The notes: a model not told the origin generated them from the sequence alone. A DNA stretch of 64,000 bases from Cordylochernes scorpioides (GCA_030710605.1 CP092882.1:17418316-17482315); one strand, 5' to 3'. Shown: positions 20,475 to 31,685, counted from the first letter of the stretch. Numbers and translations: made by a program.

Positions 20475-20582
20475 ACTGGCGAATCCTGTATAGGGCGAGT
20501 GGCCCCAATAAAGGCTTTTTGTTGTTGTTGTTGTTGTAATTAAAGTTATTATCAGTTGATTATATATTTTTAAACAATTTAA

Positions 20583-20735
20583 AAAAACAATTTGGATTAT
20601 AGATTATAAACACAAGGTAATAAGACCAAATCCAAATAAATATATAGTGGGTGATGGTTATAAACTGTTACTGAAACATCACACACTATTTATTTATTTG
20701 GATTTGGCCTTGTTACCTTGTGTTTATAATTTAAA
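20583..20735. mobile_element. fold-back element Fb-D
   Basis: Left arm ATTATAAACACAAGGTAATA, AGACCAAATCCAAATAAAT, ATATAGTGGGTGATG. Right arm CATCACACACTATTTATTTA, TTTGGATTTGGCCTTGTTAC, CTTGTGTTTATAAT. The arms are inverted, with a short centre (GTTATAAACTGTTACTGAAA). The second copy is at 36237. Confidence 0.85.
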
Positions 20736-21055
20736 AGAAATTATATAAAATTTTATAAATACGATCCACATTTTTATAAAATTGTCTTTTTACTCCAACA
20801 AAGGAAAAAAATTAATTATTCAATTAAAGGTTTTTGGTAATTTAAAATTATTCTAATCTTTTGAACAATTATGCCTATTTAAAATAATTAATGGAACATA
20901 ATTAAATTTCCTATCAAATTGAAAAACGATTTTTAAAAAAGAATACAAATAATGAAAATAATTTTAAAAAAATGATATTTGCCCCAAATTTCGTTTAGTA
21001 TTTATTTCATATTAATATTACATATATAAATATATTTCATTTTACATTATTATTA
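20736..21055. other. AT-rich sequence, no gene seen
   Basis: Very AT-rich; no ORF or repeat recognised. Confidence 0.5.
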
Positions 21056-21227
21056 CAGTCGAACTTGGATAATTCGAACCCCAAGGGACCATAAAAAAAT
21101 TCGAATTATCCAAAAATTCGAATTAAAAACGTAAATTTAATTTATAGGAAATTCTAGGGACCAAGATAAATATTCGAATTAAAGAGGTTTTCGAATTAAA
21201 GAAGTTCGAATTATCCAAGTTCTACTG
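21056..21227. mobile_element. pogo/Tigger-type MITE
   Basis: 172 bp between TA dinucleotides. The ends CAGTCGAACTTGGATAATTC and GAATTATCCAAGTTCTACTG are imperfect inverted repeats, and CAGT...ACTG termini with TA duplication are typical of pogo/Tigger elements. The interior has several subterminal AATTCGAATTA-type motifs and no coding potential. Confidence 0.85.
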
Positions 21228-21229
21228 TA

Positions 21230-22395
21230 TTAAGAAATAAATCCATTGAAATAATCATATATGATATTTCTCTCCTAGAATAAAAATTACAAAATTGATT
21301 TGGTCTGTAAAAAAAAAAGAATTTCGAAATAAAAATGAAAGATAAAAATAGAATATAAAATCTAATTCAATTAGAATAAAATAAAATTTAATTAAGAAAT
21401 ATTTCCATTGTAAAATAATCACGTGTGGTATATATATTTCCTAAAAAATAAATTACACAAAATTAATATCGTATGTAAATAAATAATTCCAAAATAGAAA
21501 TTGAAAGAAAAAAAAATATCAAACCCTAAAATTCAATTAGAATAAAATAAAACAAGACAAGGTATATTTTTGTAATATACTCAATATAAAATATCTCCAA
21601 AAATTTCTTACTTAAATTCCATTTCACTATTGTTGGCCAAACGACAAAGAGTAATGTAAAATCGATAAGCATTTGTACCCGAGAGTATATTCTTTTTTTA
21701 GTGAATTTCTACAAGACCTGTTGTACCCCGGGTTGTAGCAATGCATATTTTTCATTATTTACAAATACAAATATTTTATACAGAGGGTAAAATAAAAATA
21801 CATTGAACTGTATGGAATAGGAATATTTTTCTATATATATGTATTTTATATACAAAAATAATATTTTCCATGAAGATATTTTTTGAATATATACATTACC
21901 TATTCTATCAAAAAACGCTGATATTATCATATATTTTTATTTAAATGTATTCTCTATGTAAATCACAAAGAAAAAGGCGGGAAATGTTCAAAATATCTTC
22001 TGACTTAAATATATTTTGACTTTTATTCTTTTTTTGTTTTATATTTTCTTATATAGATAAAAAATAACAGTTTCTTTTAACGCTTTCAAACTTTTGATAT
22101 GAAAAATATAAAGGGAATTTTTTAAAATAAATATATTTTATTTCTTTTTAAAATTTTGGAAGAAATCCTTTGAAAGAAAAATAAAGAGATTTTATTATTA
22201 AATTTCACAAATGTCTTAAGGCCTTTGTAAGACAAATATTTCTGTCAATACCCTGTGTGAGTAAAATATTATTATTAGATTTAGAAAATAAAATTGAATC
22301 TCATAAGTGTATCATGATTCATTGATATTGTTAAAATTATATTTATTTATTTTGAGTTTTTATTATTGATTCGAGTGTTAATAAAAATATATATA
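21230..22395. other. AT-rich sequence, no gene seen
   Basis: More than 1 kb of AT-rich sequence; a 73-codon minus-strand ORF at 21709-21930 has no recognisable feature. Confidence 0.5.
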
Positions 22396-22519
22396 TAAAG
22401 GCATATATTGGATCAAAATATCATTTATTTTTCCAATATTTCAGAGATATTTCAATGATATTTTGATCCAATATATGTCTTTTTATTTAAATATTTATTT
22501 ATGGATTGCTCTATTTTCA
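22396..22519. mobile_element. fold-back element Fb-C
   Basis: Arms AAGGCATATATTGGATCAAA, ATATCATTTATTTTTCCAAT and inverted ATGATATTTTGATCCAATAT, ATGTCTTTTTATTTAAATAT, ending in TTTATGGATTGCTCTATTTT. Same family as 27195, 31686 and 33392. Confidence 0.8.
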
Positions 22520-22914
22520 AAATAATATATATGCTATATATTTATTATTAAATTTATTATTCTTATAATCTTATTTTAATATAAATAATAAACTTTATAT
22601 TTTGATAGAGATAACTTTACGAATGAGAGTAGATGAGTAGTATTTGTGTTCAAGTTTTGCAGTCGTTACCTTCATGAAAAGAAAATTGAATAAAATCATT
22701 CGTAGATTATTATTTACTTTAATTAAAAAGCTCTGATAATAATTTATGTAAAACAAATTAATCAATAATAAAAATTTAAAGAATCTTGACAATATAGACT
22801 ACTTCCAAGTTTTTAAGATAAAAAATAATTTGAGTAATATCTGATTAGAGATTTGAATATAAAGAAAAATAAATTTTCTTATACACACACAAGGTGTTTT
22901 ATTAAGACACCAGT
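22520..22914. other. AT-rich sequence, no gene seen
   Basis: No feature recognised. Confidence 0.5.
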
Positions 22915-23600
22915 CAGATTCTCCTCTCTCATTGCCGGCTTACAACAATATCCTCACAATCACCATCATGTAGTGGAGGAGAAAACGATGAATCTAAGTT
23001 CCTACTTACAGCTTTGTACAAGTTATATACAGTCTTATACAGATTCTCCTCTCTCATTACCGGCTTACAACGATATCCTCACAATGATCAATCACCATCA
23101 TTTGGTGGAGGAGAAAACTATGAATCTAAGTTATTTTTCCTACTTACTGCTTTGTAAAAGTAAAAGTTGTATCCAGTCTTATACAGATTCTCCTCTCTAA
23201 TTGCCGGCTTACAACGATATCCTCACAATGATCAATCACCATGTAGTGGAGGAGAAGCCGATGATTCTAAGTTCTTTTTCCTACTTACTGCTTTGTAAAA
23301 GTAAAAGTTGTATTCAGTTTTATACAGATTCTCCTCTCTCATTGCCGGCTTACAACGATATCCTCACAATGATCAATCACCATGTAGTGGAGGAGAAGCC
23401 GATGATTCTAAGTTCTTTTTCCTACTTACTGCTTTGTAAAAGTAAAAGTTGTATTCAGTTTTATACAGATTCTCCTCTCTCATTGCCGGCTTACAACGAT
23501 ATCCTCACAATGATCAATCACCATCATGCAGTGGAAGAGAAAACTATGAATCTAAGTTCCTACTTACTGCTTTGTAAAAGTTATACAGGGACAGAGCAAC
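22915..23600 (+). repeat. tandem repeat of 125-144 bp units, five copies
   Basis: The marker CTCCTCTCTC (or TAA variant) starts units at 22921, 23046, 23190, 23331 and 23472, spacing 125, 144, 141 and 141 bp. The later lengths are multiples of three, so one plus-strand frame stays open and gives a repeated peptide (LPAYNDILTMINHH, then a basic CKSKSC segment). One unit has a TAA that splits the frame into ORFs at 22853-23200 and 23201-23668. The open frame may be a by-product of unit length; no protein family is recognised. Confidence 0.9.
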
Positions 23601-23879
23601 CATTCGACTTGATATGGCGCTGGTTAAAATACTTTGTACTGAGTAAGTTGGATGTTGTTTATTTTTGAGAAGAACGTCTCTCTTTCTTCGATAATATACT
23701 GGCCCTCAAAGATGTAATTTTCTTACGTATTTACATATTTACAAAACTGGTTTTGTACCAGTTAACAAAACAATAATGAATTTATATAGTTTGACACAGC
23801 GCCATTTGTCGGCCGACTTCATAGAGAGTTTGTTCTAGAAAATATTTTCAAAAATAAAACACAAACCTTATTAATATAC
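23601..23879. other. short AT-rich spacer
   Basis: Holds CAGCGCCATTTGTC near 23788, another instance of the GCGCCAT border motif seen on fold-back repeats. No gene. Confidence 0.4.
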
Positions 23880-24125
23880 GAACGGAGAAATATGTCCAGG
23901 GTAGCCTAGTGGACATGGCATCTGCCCGGTAAGCGGAACACTGTGGGTTCGATTCCCATCCCTGGACACTCTTATTTTTCCGTTTATCATTACTCTTCAC
24001 AATTCATCCTTTCATACCTCATACTAAGGTTAGAAATAATCGTTATTTCTCCTTTAAATAAATTTTGATTTTTCGTTGAAAAGAAACACCTGCGGGATAA
24101 TTTTCAAATGTGGTTTTACAAACCT
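23880..24125 (+). mobile_element. tRNA-headed mobile element (best copy)
   Basis: ACGGAGAAATAT, the tRNA-like gene, CTCTTATTTTTCCGT, then the family body TTATCATTACTCTTCACAAT, CATCCTTTCATACCTCATAC, AAATAATCGTTATTTCTCC, GATTTTTCGTTGAAAAGAAA, and the end TTTTCAAATGTGGTTTTACA. Only one arm is present here, so this copy looks like a SINE with a tRNA head, whereas the copy at 6945 is palindromic. Confidence 0.8.
23895..23967 (+). tRNA. tRNA-Thr(GGT)-like gene within a mobile element
   Basis: Canonical 73-nt cloverleaf. The acceptor TCCAGGG pairs fully with CCCTGGA, followed by discriminator C. The D stem is GCC/GGC with a T-T mismatch and GG in the loop. The anticodon stem TCTGC pairs with GCGGA around loop CCGGTAA, giving anticodon GGT (Thr, codon ACC). 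The variable loop is ACACT; the T arm is GTGGG-TTCGATT-CCCAT. Oddities: base 33 is C instead of the near-universal T, and GGT is not a usual eukaryotic Thr anticodon. Together with its dispersal in repeats this argues for a mobile tRNA-derived promoter, not a working translation tRNA. Pol III A- and B-box-like segments are intact. Confidence 0.7.
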
Positions 24126-24199
24126 TATTTATAAAATTCTGAATTTAATTTACAACTATTGAATAGAATAGAGATTATTAGATAAAAATGAGAAAAGAA

Positions 24200-24775
24200 A
24201 ATATTGCAAAATAAGTGATAATAAAAATGATTAATTCATAGAAATAAAAATAAAGTGATGTGTGATGTTTGTTTATCATATTGGATTATCAATGGTAAAC
24301 AATAGATAGGAAATGACAAAAATGAATAAAAAGTGTAATACTCATTTATATTGAATGATAACAACAATGATTAATAGATGGAGGGTAAATAAAATGGCGT
24401 GTGATATTCCTCTATCATATTGGTTTGACAATGGTAAACAATAGATAGGAAATGATAAAAATGATTAAAAAGTGTAATAATCATTTATATGGAATGATAA
24501 CAACAATGATTAATAAATGTAGGGGAAATAAAATAGCGTGTGATATTCCTCTATCATATTGGTTTGACAATGGTAAACAATAGATAGGAAAAGACAACAA
24601 TGATTAAAAAGTGTAATAATCATTTATATTGAATGATAAAAACAATTATTAATAGATGTAGGGGAAACAAAATGGCGTGTGATATTCCTCTATCATATTG
24701 GTTTGACAATGGTAAACAATAGATAGGAAAAGACAATAATGATACGAATGATAATAATGAAAATGAGGGTAGGAA
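24200..24775. repeat. 139-bp tandem repeat, about four units
   Basis: GTGTGAT marks unit starts at 24260, 24399, 24538 and 24677, each 139 bp apart. Units share ATCATATTGGTTTGACAATG and GTAAACAATAGATAGGAAA. 139 is not a multiple of three and no frame is kept: a non-coding satellite. Confidence 0.92.
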
Positions 24776-24789
24776 AAACTGATGTTGGG

Positions 24790-24960
24790 GCTCATTCATT
24801 ATCAACACTAGTAAAGTTTTTTACTTGGTGATAAATATAATGTATCGTACTGATACAGAATTAAAAGAAGAGATGTCTTTTAGGTACATGAATATTATCC
24901 TTCCGAACTTTTTATGTTATATATATATTCAAACCAAAAAGAAATATTATTCAAGCTCAG
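24790..24960 (+). mobile_element. repeat family E fragment
   Basis: GGGGCTCATTCATTATCAAC, ACTAGTAAAGTTTTTTACTT, GTATCGTACTGATACAGAAT, TTTAGGTACATGAATATTAT. Shared with 37640-37760 and 56285-56425. In the 37.5-kb copy this segment follows a hammerhead-like core. Confidence 0.7.
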
Positions 24961-25069
24961 AATTACATATTTATTTAGAAGGAAGATTTACTATTTATAA
25001 AACGTGTTTTCACGGAACATTAATTTTACAACATAAAATATTATTTTATATGAATTTAAATTAGAAAAT

Positions 25070-27194
25070 AAAGCTTAATAACCATAAAACGATAATATTA
25101 TATATTTTTCAAAATTTACGACATTTCAACATGCTATTTCACCAAACTTTGCAGATTTTTTTTTTTTTTTTTTGCAAAAAATATAAACAAGGTTTACAAA
25201 ATAATCTCAGAGACACTAAGAAAAATATAAAGAAATATACAAATATATAAACAAACTTTGCAAAATATATAATTTTTTAAAATGTATATTATCAGTAGAT
25301 TTCAGATTTTAAAATCTGGAAAATAATCAAATCTAATGTAAAACGTTTTGTAGAAATAACTTAGAGCCTTTATCAACTAAAATTTTTAAACATTTTCAAT
25401 TTTTTTTCAAAATGGCTTTATACAGGGTGGCCGTACGTTGTCAAAAACCAAGTGAAAAAATAATTTAAAGATATTATGGAAACATTTTATGAATATTATG
25501 TTAAAATATACATTAAATATACATTCAATAATTGAAATAAATAATGTTTCATTTTTTAAATCGAATTCCAATAAATTGAGACATTTTTCTAAATTCGTAT
25601 TTTTGTGAAAATAAATTATGATTTATTTGAAAGCAAACGATAAAAAATGAGCATCATTTTAATAATATTAGAGGGGACATTTTGTAGATTTGTTAAAATC
25701 TTATTTTTGCCTTTTTATTATATCAAATGTAAACTTTTAAAAATATTTATCAAATATTTTGACAGTTCAATTGTTTCAATTATATTTGAAAATATCTCTT
25801 CTGACACTTTAATATTAGTTGATTTTATTTTGAATTCAATATAATAAATCGTTTGGTTTAAATGTTCAAATATTTTGGGAAAGATATTTTTGTTCAAATT
25901 TCATCTTACTACAATTTTAAATAACATTTAAAACATAATTTGTAATTTGTTAAATTATATTTTGTGTGCTACAAATTATAACAAAATTATACTCACACAC
26001 ACAGAGCACGAATTATATAATGAATAAATTTATTCAGTTTTAATATGAAATTAAAATATTTCTAAAATGCACACTAATGTCAAAACAATTTAAAAGAAAT
26101 ACACGACCTATATTTTATAATAATCTCTATATGAAGGCCATATGAACTATCTACACCTATACAAGCAAGGTTTCCCTATATACATACAAATATATGCAAA
26201 TTAGCACGCATTACAATAGCAACAAACAACAGAATAGTATTCTTCATAGAAATATTATAAATTATTCACTTTCAACCATAACCATTTTTTTTTAAATGTT
26301 TTTAATATTATAGAAATCCTTTTTGCATATTATTTTCACCATCAAACAATCATCTTATAAAAATAAATAAAACATTTTAAAAATTTTAATTACTCTTAAA
26401 ATAAATTTACATCGTCTGGTACATTATTACTTTTTATATTCGTGTAAGAGAGAAGACTAACTACCATGTTAATTAATTATAATTAATTCTTAATGATGAA
26501 GGGAGAAAACACAATCTCATAATTTAACGTGACCATAATGATCCAATTAATTCTCTCAACTGACATTTATTTGCTACGTTGTTAGGCCTACATTTTTATG
26601 AAATATTGGCCTCATTTAGCACCTCTTCAACGTCTATTTCGTGTCTCTTTTATCATACTCATAAATAAACTTAATTTTAGATCCTATGCTTTTTATAATA
26701 AATATATTTAATGAACATCATTTTTGTGTAGTCTAAATTTGGATAATATTACCCAACTTCCAAAAATAAATTACGTTCATATTTCATGTAATAATTCAAA
26801 GAATATTTGTTGTGTAATTAGATTTTTTTATTTCTTTCTTATTATGTTTTGAATTAATAAATTACGTTTTTATTTTTCATTAAATTATTCAGCGATTTTT
26901 TTTTGTAATATAATATTTATTGCTTTTTCAAATAATGTTTAATGTATTTTTTTTCAAAAGTAGTGGACTATAAATTTTGCATTATTAACTTTAAACGATT
27001 TACTCCTTAAAACTAGTTTTTGAAATGAAAGGTTAAAAATTAACATTTTATTTTTTTCCTTAAACATTAATAAAATGAAATTATGCAAATAAATATGTAC
27101 ATATGAATATTTTATGTTTCTATAGAATTAATGAAAATATTTTTTAAAAATAATAATCTTTTTTTTTTTTTTGAAAGAAAAATGTTTAAAATTT
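25070..27194. other. AT-rich sequence, no gene seen
   Basis: About 2.1 kb with very few repeats. TACAGGGTGGCCGTACG at 25421 matches the terminal repeat of the MITE at 63724, but its partner end is absent. No ORF of note. Confidence 0.5.
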
Positions 27195-27318
27195 TATAAT
27201 ACATTGATAAAGGTTGTCGTTCAGCCAACTGAAATATTGGTAAAATAAATGATATTTTGATCCAATATATGCCTTTTTATTTAAAGATTTATTTATGGAT
27301 TGCTCTATTTTCAAAAGA
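27195..27318. mobile_element. fold-back element Fb-C, half
   Basis: ACATTGATAAAGGTTGTCG, TTCAGCCAACTGAAATATTG, GTAAAATAAATGATATTTTG, ATCCAATATATGCCTTTTTA, GGATTGCTCTATTTTCAAA. This is the right half of the palindrome at 31686. Confidence 0.8.
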
Positions 27319-27319
27319 A

Positions 27320-28439
27320 ATATTTAAATGTTGTATTTATTAAGAAATATTACAATTTATTTATGTTCAATATATTGAGGTTTTTTTTTTTTTCAATGAT
27401 TACTCTATCATTATCATCATTTTATCTCTTTTTTTTTTTTTCAAAGAATTAATGAAGTAATAGAGAGATAAGAGTTTGTTGTGTAAATATTACAATAAAA
27501 TATTCATAGAACAATTACTCTGTATCTTTGTTTATCAATATACATAAAATTTGAGGAAATGTAATATCTTTAATAGCGCAAGCTCTTTAATAAATAATAT
27601 TTCTGAGATTGTCAATATTTTTATCTTCCTTTTTTTTAGCATTCTATATCAATATATTTTATTAACTTGTCGCGTGTGTGGGGGATAAAATATTTGATTT
27701 ATTTTCCTTTAATAATAAAAACGATATTTTTATTTTAGATATTATGCTCAAAATAAATTGAATTTTCCAATAATAATATCTAAAAGTGAAAATAAACAAT
27801 TTATAAATAAAAAGTTATTGTGAACGGGCAGGATATGCCTATTTTTATTTTTAATAAACAAATAATTAATTTTTAAATTCAATTGCCATCTATCATTAAA
27901 ATTTGTAATAATTATTTTTGTGGCAATGTGTTTCTCTTTTCACACATATTAGATATTTTCTCAATTAATTAAGTTATTAAACAATTTCAGGTATTTCTTA
28001 TTTCGTTGAATAATACTTTAGTCTATTTTTGTATTTAAAAAAAAATTTTCGTATTTATTTGATATAAATAATATGTATATATATAATCTGTATTTAGAAA
28101 TATAAATCATTTAAAGCTGTTGTTCCGTTTTTTTTTTTTAACAAAACTATCAATTGACACTAAATTTTTCAAGTTTTAAAATATTTAATACATGCTATAA
28201 AATTTAAATGTTCAGAACATAATTTCTCGATCCTATTATTTATATGCATATTTACCGTTATTTTAGAGTGAATAGAAGATATTCTACGATATTCTTTGAA
28301 TTAAAAAAATGATTTTCTGAGAAATTATTCTAATTTTGAATATTAACGAAATTAAAATCCTTCTAAATGGCGTGAATATAAACTAATGATGATATAATTC
28401 AGCTAATGTAGACACAAAATTAGTTATTATCGAAAGAAA
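27320..28439. other. AT-rich sequence, no gene seen
   Basis: No ORF, RNA or repeat recognised. CAGGATATGCCTATTTTTAT near 27831 resembles an arm end of family Fb-B. Confidence 0.5.
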
Positions 28440-28650
28440 CAACTCTATCTCAATATAACATGTCTACACCTCACTACTCTGTGAGTAGCAAGAAAATTGG
28501 GATTATCCGCAGCCATTTCTGTCTGCACTAATCAAACCAGACGACCCGCCTTCTCGGTTTTCCCCTCATCGATTTCTTCTGGGTTTCTTCCACGTCACTC
28601 TATACCCTTGCCCTAACTCGTCTTTTGGATCTATTTTCTATATATCCTAT
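28440..28650. other. isolated GC-richer island
   Basis: About 200 bases with markedly higher G+C than the surrounding kilobases. Contains GGGATTATCC and CTAATCAAACC (homeodomain-type cores). No ORF, repeat partner or RNA family recognised. Could be a regulatory element or an exon too short to call. Confidence 0.3.
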
Positions 28651-29074
28651 ATGTAAATATGTAATACACGTTCAATATGCTATATATGATTTATATCATT
28701 TTATATTAGGGTCTTCCTTTTTATAATCTTAAAATGTATTCACCTTTTGTCTTTCCATTGAAAAAAAAATAAAAGATAATTAATATGAATATTTTTCATT
28801 AGTTTCTATACTCTAATCACAGAATTATTTTACCCTCTATACTATTTTTTCATGCAATTAAATATATATAAACATTTCACAAGAACCCATTTGTTTTGGA
28901 AGTCACTCCCCTTTGTAAAAACAAAAATAAATTAAGCTGATATGATCCAGTTTCCAATGAGTGACCACCTCTACAGACGACAGAGGTATTTATATTTTGA
29001 GGTTATCTCTCATCTCGAAGATTCTGCTATATTTTTAAAATGCTATATAAAATATATCTATTAAAAAAGAAAAA
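28651..29074. other. AT-rich sequence, no gene seen
   Basis: No feature recognised. Confidence 0.5.
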
Positions 29075-29170
29075 GAGGCATATCGTGACCTCTCACATCA
29101 TTTTAAGATGGCACAGCGCCATGGAACAACAGTTAACTAAACGTTGATTCAGGCTTGTTCCATAATTTTT
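29075..29170 (-). mobile_element. Fb-B family fragment
   Basis: AGAGGCATATCGTGACCTCT, CACATCATTTTAAGATGGCA, CAGCGCCATGGAACAACAG, AAACGTTGATTCAGGCTTGT. An inverted, diverged match to 29545-29640. Confidence 0.7.
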
Positions 29171-29199
29171 GGCAACATATTTATTTACAATACAATATT

Positions 29200-29370
29200 A
29201 TGCGGCTTATAATTGTAGAACGACATTTGAAAATTAACCCGCATGTGTTTCTTTTGGACAAAAAAATCGAAATTTATTTTAAGGAGAAATAACGATTATT
29301 TCTAACATTAGGGATGAAGTATGAAAGGATGAATTGTGAAAAGCAATGATGAACGGAAAAATAATATTTA
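29200..29370 (-). mobile_element. body of the tRNA-headed element, tRNA missing
   Basis: TATGCGGCTTATAATTGTAG, AACGACATTTGAAAATTAAC, CCGCATGTGTTTCTTTTGG, GAAATAACGATTATTTCTAA, GATGAACGGAAAAATAATAT. The minus-strand equivalent of the body at 23970-24125. It stops at ACGGAAAAATA, exactly where the tRNA-like part would begin. Confidence 0.85.
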
Positions 29371-29439
29371 TTTACATTGCATATTTACGCAAATTTAGCC
29401 TTAAATACCCCCTTTTTTTCTTGATTTCTCAGGAAGCTT

Positions 29440-29640
29440 CTAAAAACAAATATTTGGTCGTTGAGGTAAACCCTGTACCATGCTGACGAGGGCCAACAGC
29501 CCGAAACGCATTCAAGAAATGGGTTGGTCAAAAATTATAAAACAAGCCTAAATCAACGTTTAGTTTATTTTTGTTCCATTAGATGGCGCTCTGCCATCTA
29601 AAATGCTCATGTAAGCGGTCAGGATTAACACCTGACCCTT
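29440..29640 (+). mobile_element. repeat with hammerhead-like core and CTCF-like motif
   Basis: Carries a hammerhead-like core at 29483-29507 and, ~70 bases downstream, TGTTCCATTAGATGGCGCTC and the arm TGCCATCTAAAATGCTCATG, GTCAGGATTAACACCTGAC. The same association is seen in 37540-37960. Confidence 0.7.
29483..29507 (+). ncRNA. hammerhead-ribozyme core motif
   Basis: CTGACGA, then stem II GGGC/GCCC closing a CAACA loop, then GAAAC. This is a letter-perfect CUGANGA-stem II-GAAA core. A matching stem III with GUC cleavage site and the returning stem I strand are not evident downstream (GCATTCAAGAAATGGG), so this copy is probably incomplete. Hammerheads of this type are known from Penelope-like elements. 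Confidence 0.6.
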
Positions 29641-30796
29641 TTTTTTTCTATTTTATCTTTTTTTTTTGTATATCTTTATTTTTATTCACAGAATTTTTTT
29701 AATTCAGAGAAAATGTCTTTCTCTTGTATTTTAAAATTTATAAATAAATAGTGTACATACAAATGAAACCACGGATTCAATTTAACCAAAATAAAACGTG
29801 AGAGTGCATTAAAAATCTAATTTAATGGATTTCTCTCTAAGTTTTTTGTGCGAAGAAATCCTTTTAATAAAATAGTTTTTTTTTTTTTTTAAGACTTTTT
29901 GCTAGAATTCATTTTTAAAGGAACACGGAATAAAATGACAAATTATTTCTGAATAAAAAATTGGAGCTATATTTTTCATATTTTTCTATTTTTAAATATA
30001 TATATTTATTTTAAGAAATAAATGTAGATTTTTTAAAAATTTAGATTTATGTTTATTAGAAAATGTAATGCATTTTAATATCACTTTTTTTTTCACAAAT
30101 TTAAAAATATTATTTTTTTTGTCAATATTATTTATAAATATAATATAAAATATATAATTTATATATATATATACAAGAATATTTTTGATTATTCATAAAA
30201 GCCCTCATTTTATATCCTTTTTTAAAAAATAAATGTAAACTTTAAATCAAAGTTTATATTTTATATTTAAAAAACAGAAAAAAGCAGCAACTACTTTTTT
30301 TTCATAGAAAAAAAATTAATACCATCGTCAAAATATATCTAATTATATATTTTTTATATTTAAATATAAAGTACGTCAAAATATATGCATTGTAAATGTA
30401 GCTATTAACGTATTGTGTATTATATGATTAACTTTAAAAATATCTTTTATTTAAAATAATAATAATAAAGTAAAAATACATCATATATTTTTGTAAAATG
30501 AAAATTTTTCATTATCCAATTTAATTTGGTAAAAGGAATATCTAATTAGTAATTTACAAAAATGGCGAAATTATTTTGTCAGAAGATATTCTCCTAGCTG
30601 ATATCTAATTTTGCTAAATGAATTTATTCTTTAAAGATATATGGATTTAATATATTATCACTAAAATATAGATTACAAATCCATCTCTTTGAATAAAGTT
30701 ACTAAAAAACGAGTTCATTATTATTTTCTTACTGATTAAAATTTTAAATTTAGTTATGTATATAAATACATAATATGAAAAAATATAAATATAACT
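29641..30796. other. AT-rich sequence, no gene seen
   Basis: Very AT-rich with long T and A runs; nothing recognisable. Confidence 0.5.
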
Positions 30797-30797
30797 A

Positions 30798-31045
30798 CAG
30801 TAAACTCTCCTATAACGCGATTAATGTGTTCCGTGTTGTATGAAATCGCGTTATAGGAATTCGCGTTGTACGAAATAAAACTTGTATAACGCAAATGTTG
30901 TTAGGGTAAATCGTTTTATTTTATAACGCGTTATACGAAAATTCGCGTTTTATAAATAAATTTGTCGCAATTTTTTATCGCATTGTACGAAATCGCATTG
31001 TACGAAATCGCGTTGTAAAAACTCGCGTTATAGGAGAGTCTACTG
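30798..31045. mobile_element. pogo/Tigger-type MITE
   Basis: Begins CAGTAAACTCTCCTATAACG and ends CGTTATAGGAGAGTCTACTG, flanked by TA. Full of internal repeats of CGCGTTGTACGAAAT/CGCGTTATA-type motifs in both orientations, typical of Tigger-like non-autonomous elements. Non-coding. Confidence 0.88.
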
Positions 31046-31685
31046 TATTATATTTTTAACTTTATTTATTTAACAGTTGCAAGGACACGCCATATCCACA
31101 ATCAGTATAATTGCGTGTAAATCTGAAATTATATACAAATCAAATCATCGTGAAATTAACATAATTAAACATTGGAAAGCACGCAAATTACACATTCGAT
31201 GTCATATTTTGCATATAGTAATTAGAAATAGTATCTTGAAATATGTACACCGTATGAAATGTATACACAAAATTGCCATTTACAACAGTTAGAACAACGT
31301 GTAGACTAAGTAAATTAATATTTTTAACTTGAAAACATTTATAAAAATACAGTCATAGTGTAAATCAAATACGAGTATAGTGTGTTTAAATGACCAGTAT
31401 AGAATGATTGAAATTGTATTTGAAATATGTGTTTCATTTTAGTTAAATTTTCATCTAAAGATTTAAGTATGAATTGCTCTATTTTCAAAACGTTATATAA
31501 ACATGTATAGACAATATCTTCCCCTCACAAGATATCTACCGTTTCTGATTATACTATCTTATTCATTTTAGCATTCAAATTAATTTAAAGACACAAAATT
31601 TCAAGGTCACTAATAGTTACATGAAAAACATTGTCATCAGGTTAAAAAAAAAAGATTGGCCATACAATATTTACATATACAAATC
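31046..31685. other. AT-rich sequence, no gene seen
   Basis: A 71-codon ORF at 31077-31292 has no recognisable domain. TTGCTCTATTTTCAAAACG near 31473 is an Fb-C end fragment. Confidence 0.45.

Larger units (their letters stand above)
16586..20536 (+). mobile_element. 5'-truncated APE-type LINE (non-LTR retrotransposon)
   Basis: Flanked by a perfect 17-bp target-site duplication, TAATTAAAGTTATTATC, at 16569-16585 and 20537-20553. The 3' end is a (GTT)n tail preceded by AATAAAGGC. Truncated at the 5' end: the insertion starts inside an open frame. It encodes an ORF1-like remnant and a large endonuclease/reverse transcriptase ORF in the same frame. A second, short 3' fragment of the family lies at 6474-6600. 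The clade is not assigned; motifs suit the Jockey/CR1/I assemblage, and no RNase H domain was seen. Confidence 0.95.

Noticed and set aside
23895..23967. ordinary host tRNA-Thr gene
   Set aside because: Copies are embedded in dispersed repeats, the anticodon GGT and C33 are atypical, and two of three copies have broken stems.
25647..25844. 65-codon hydrophobic ORF as a small membrane protein
   Set aside because: AT-rich DNA gives Ile/Leu/Phe-rich chance ORFs throughout the window; no other support.
29483..29507. fully active hammerhead ribozyme
   Set aside because: The core and stem II are perfect, but no stem III/GUC and returning stem I strand are found downstream; kept only as a motif.
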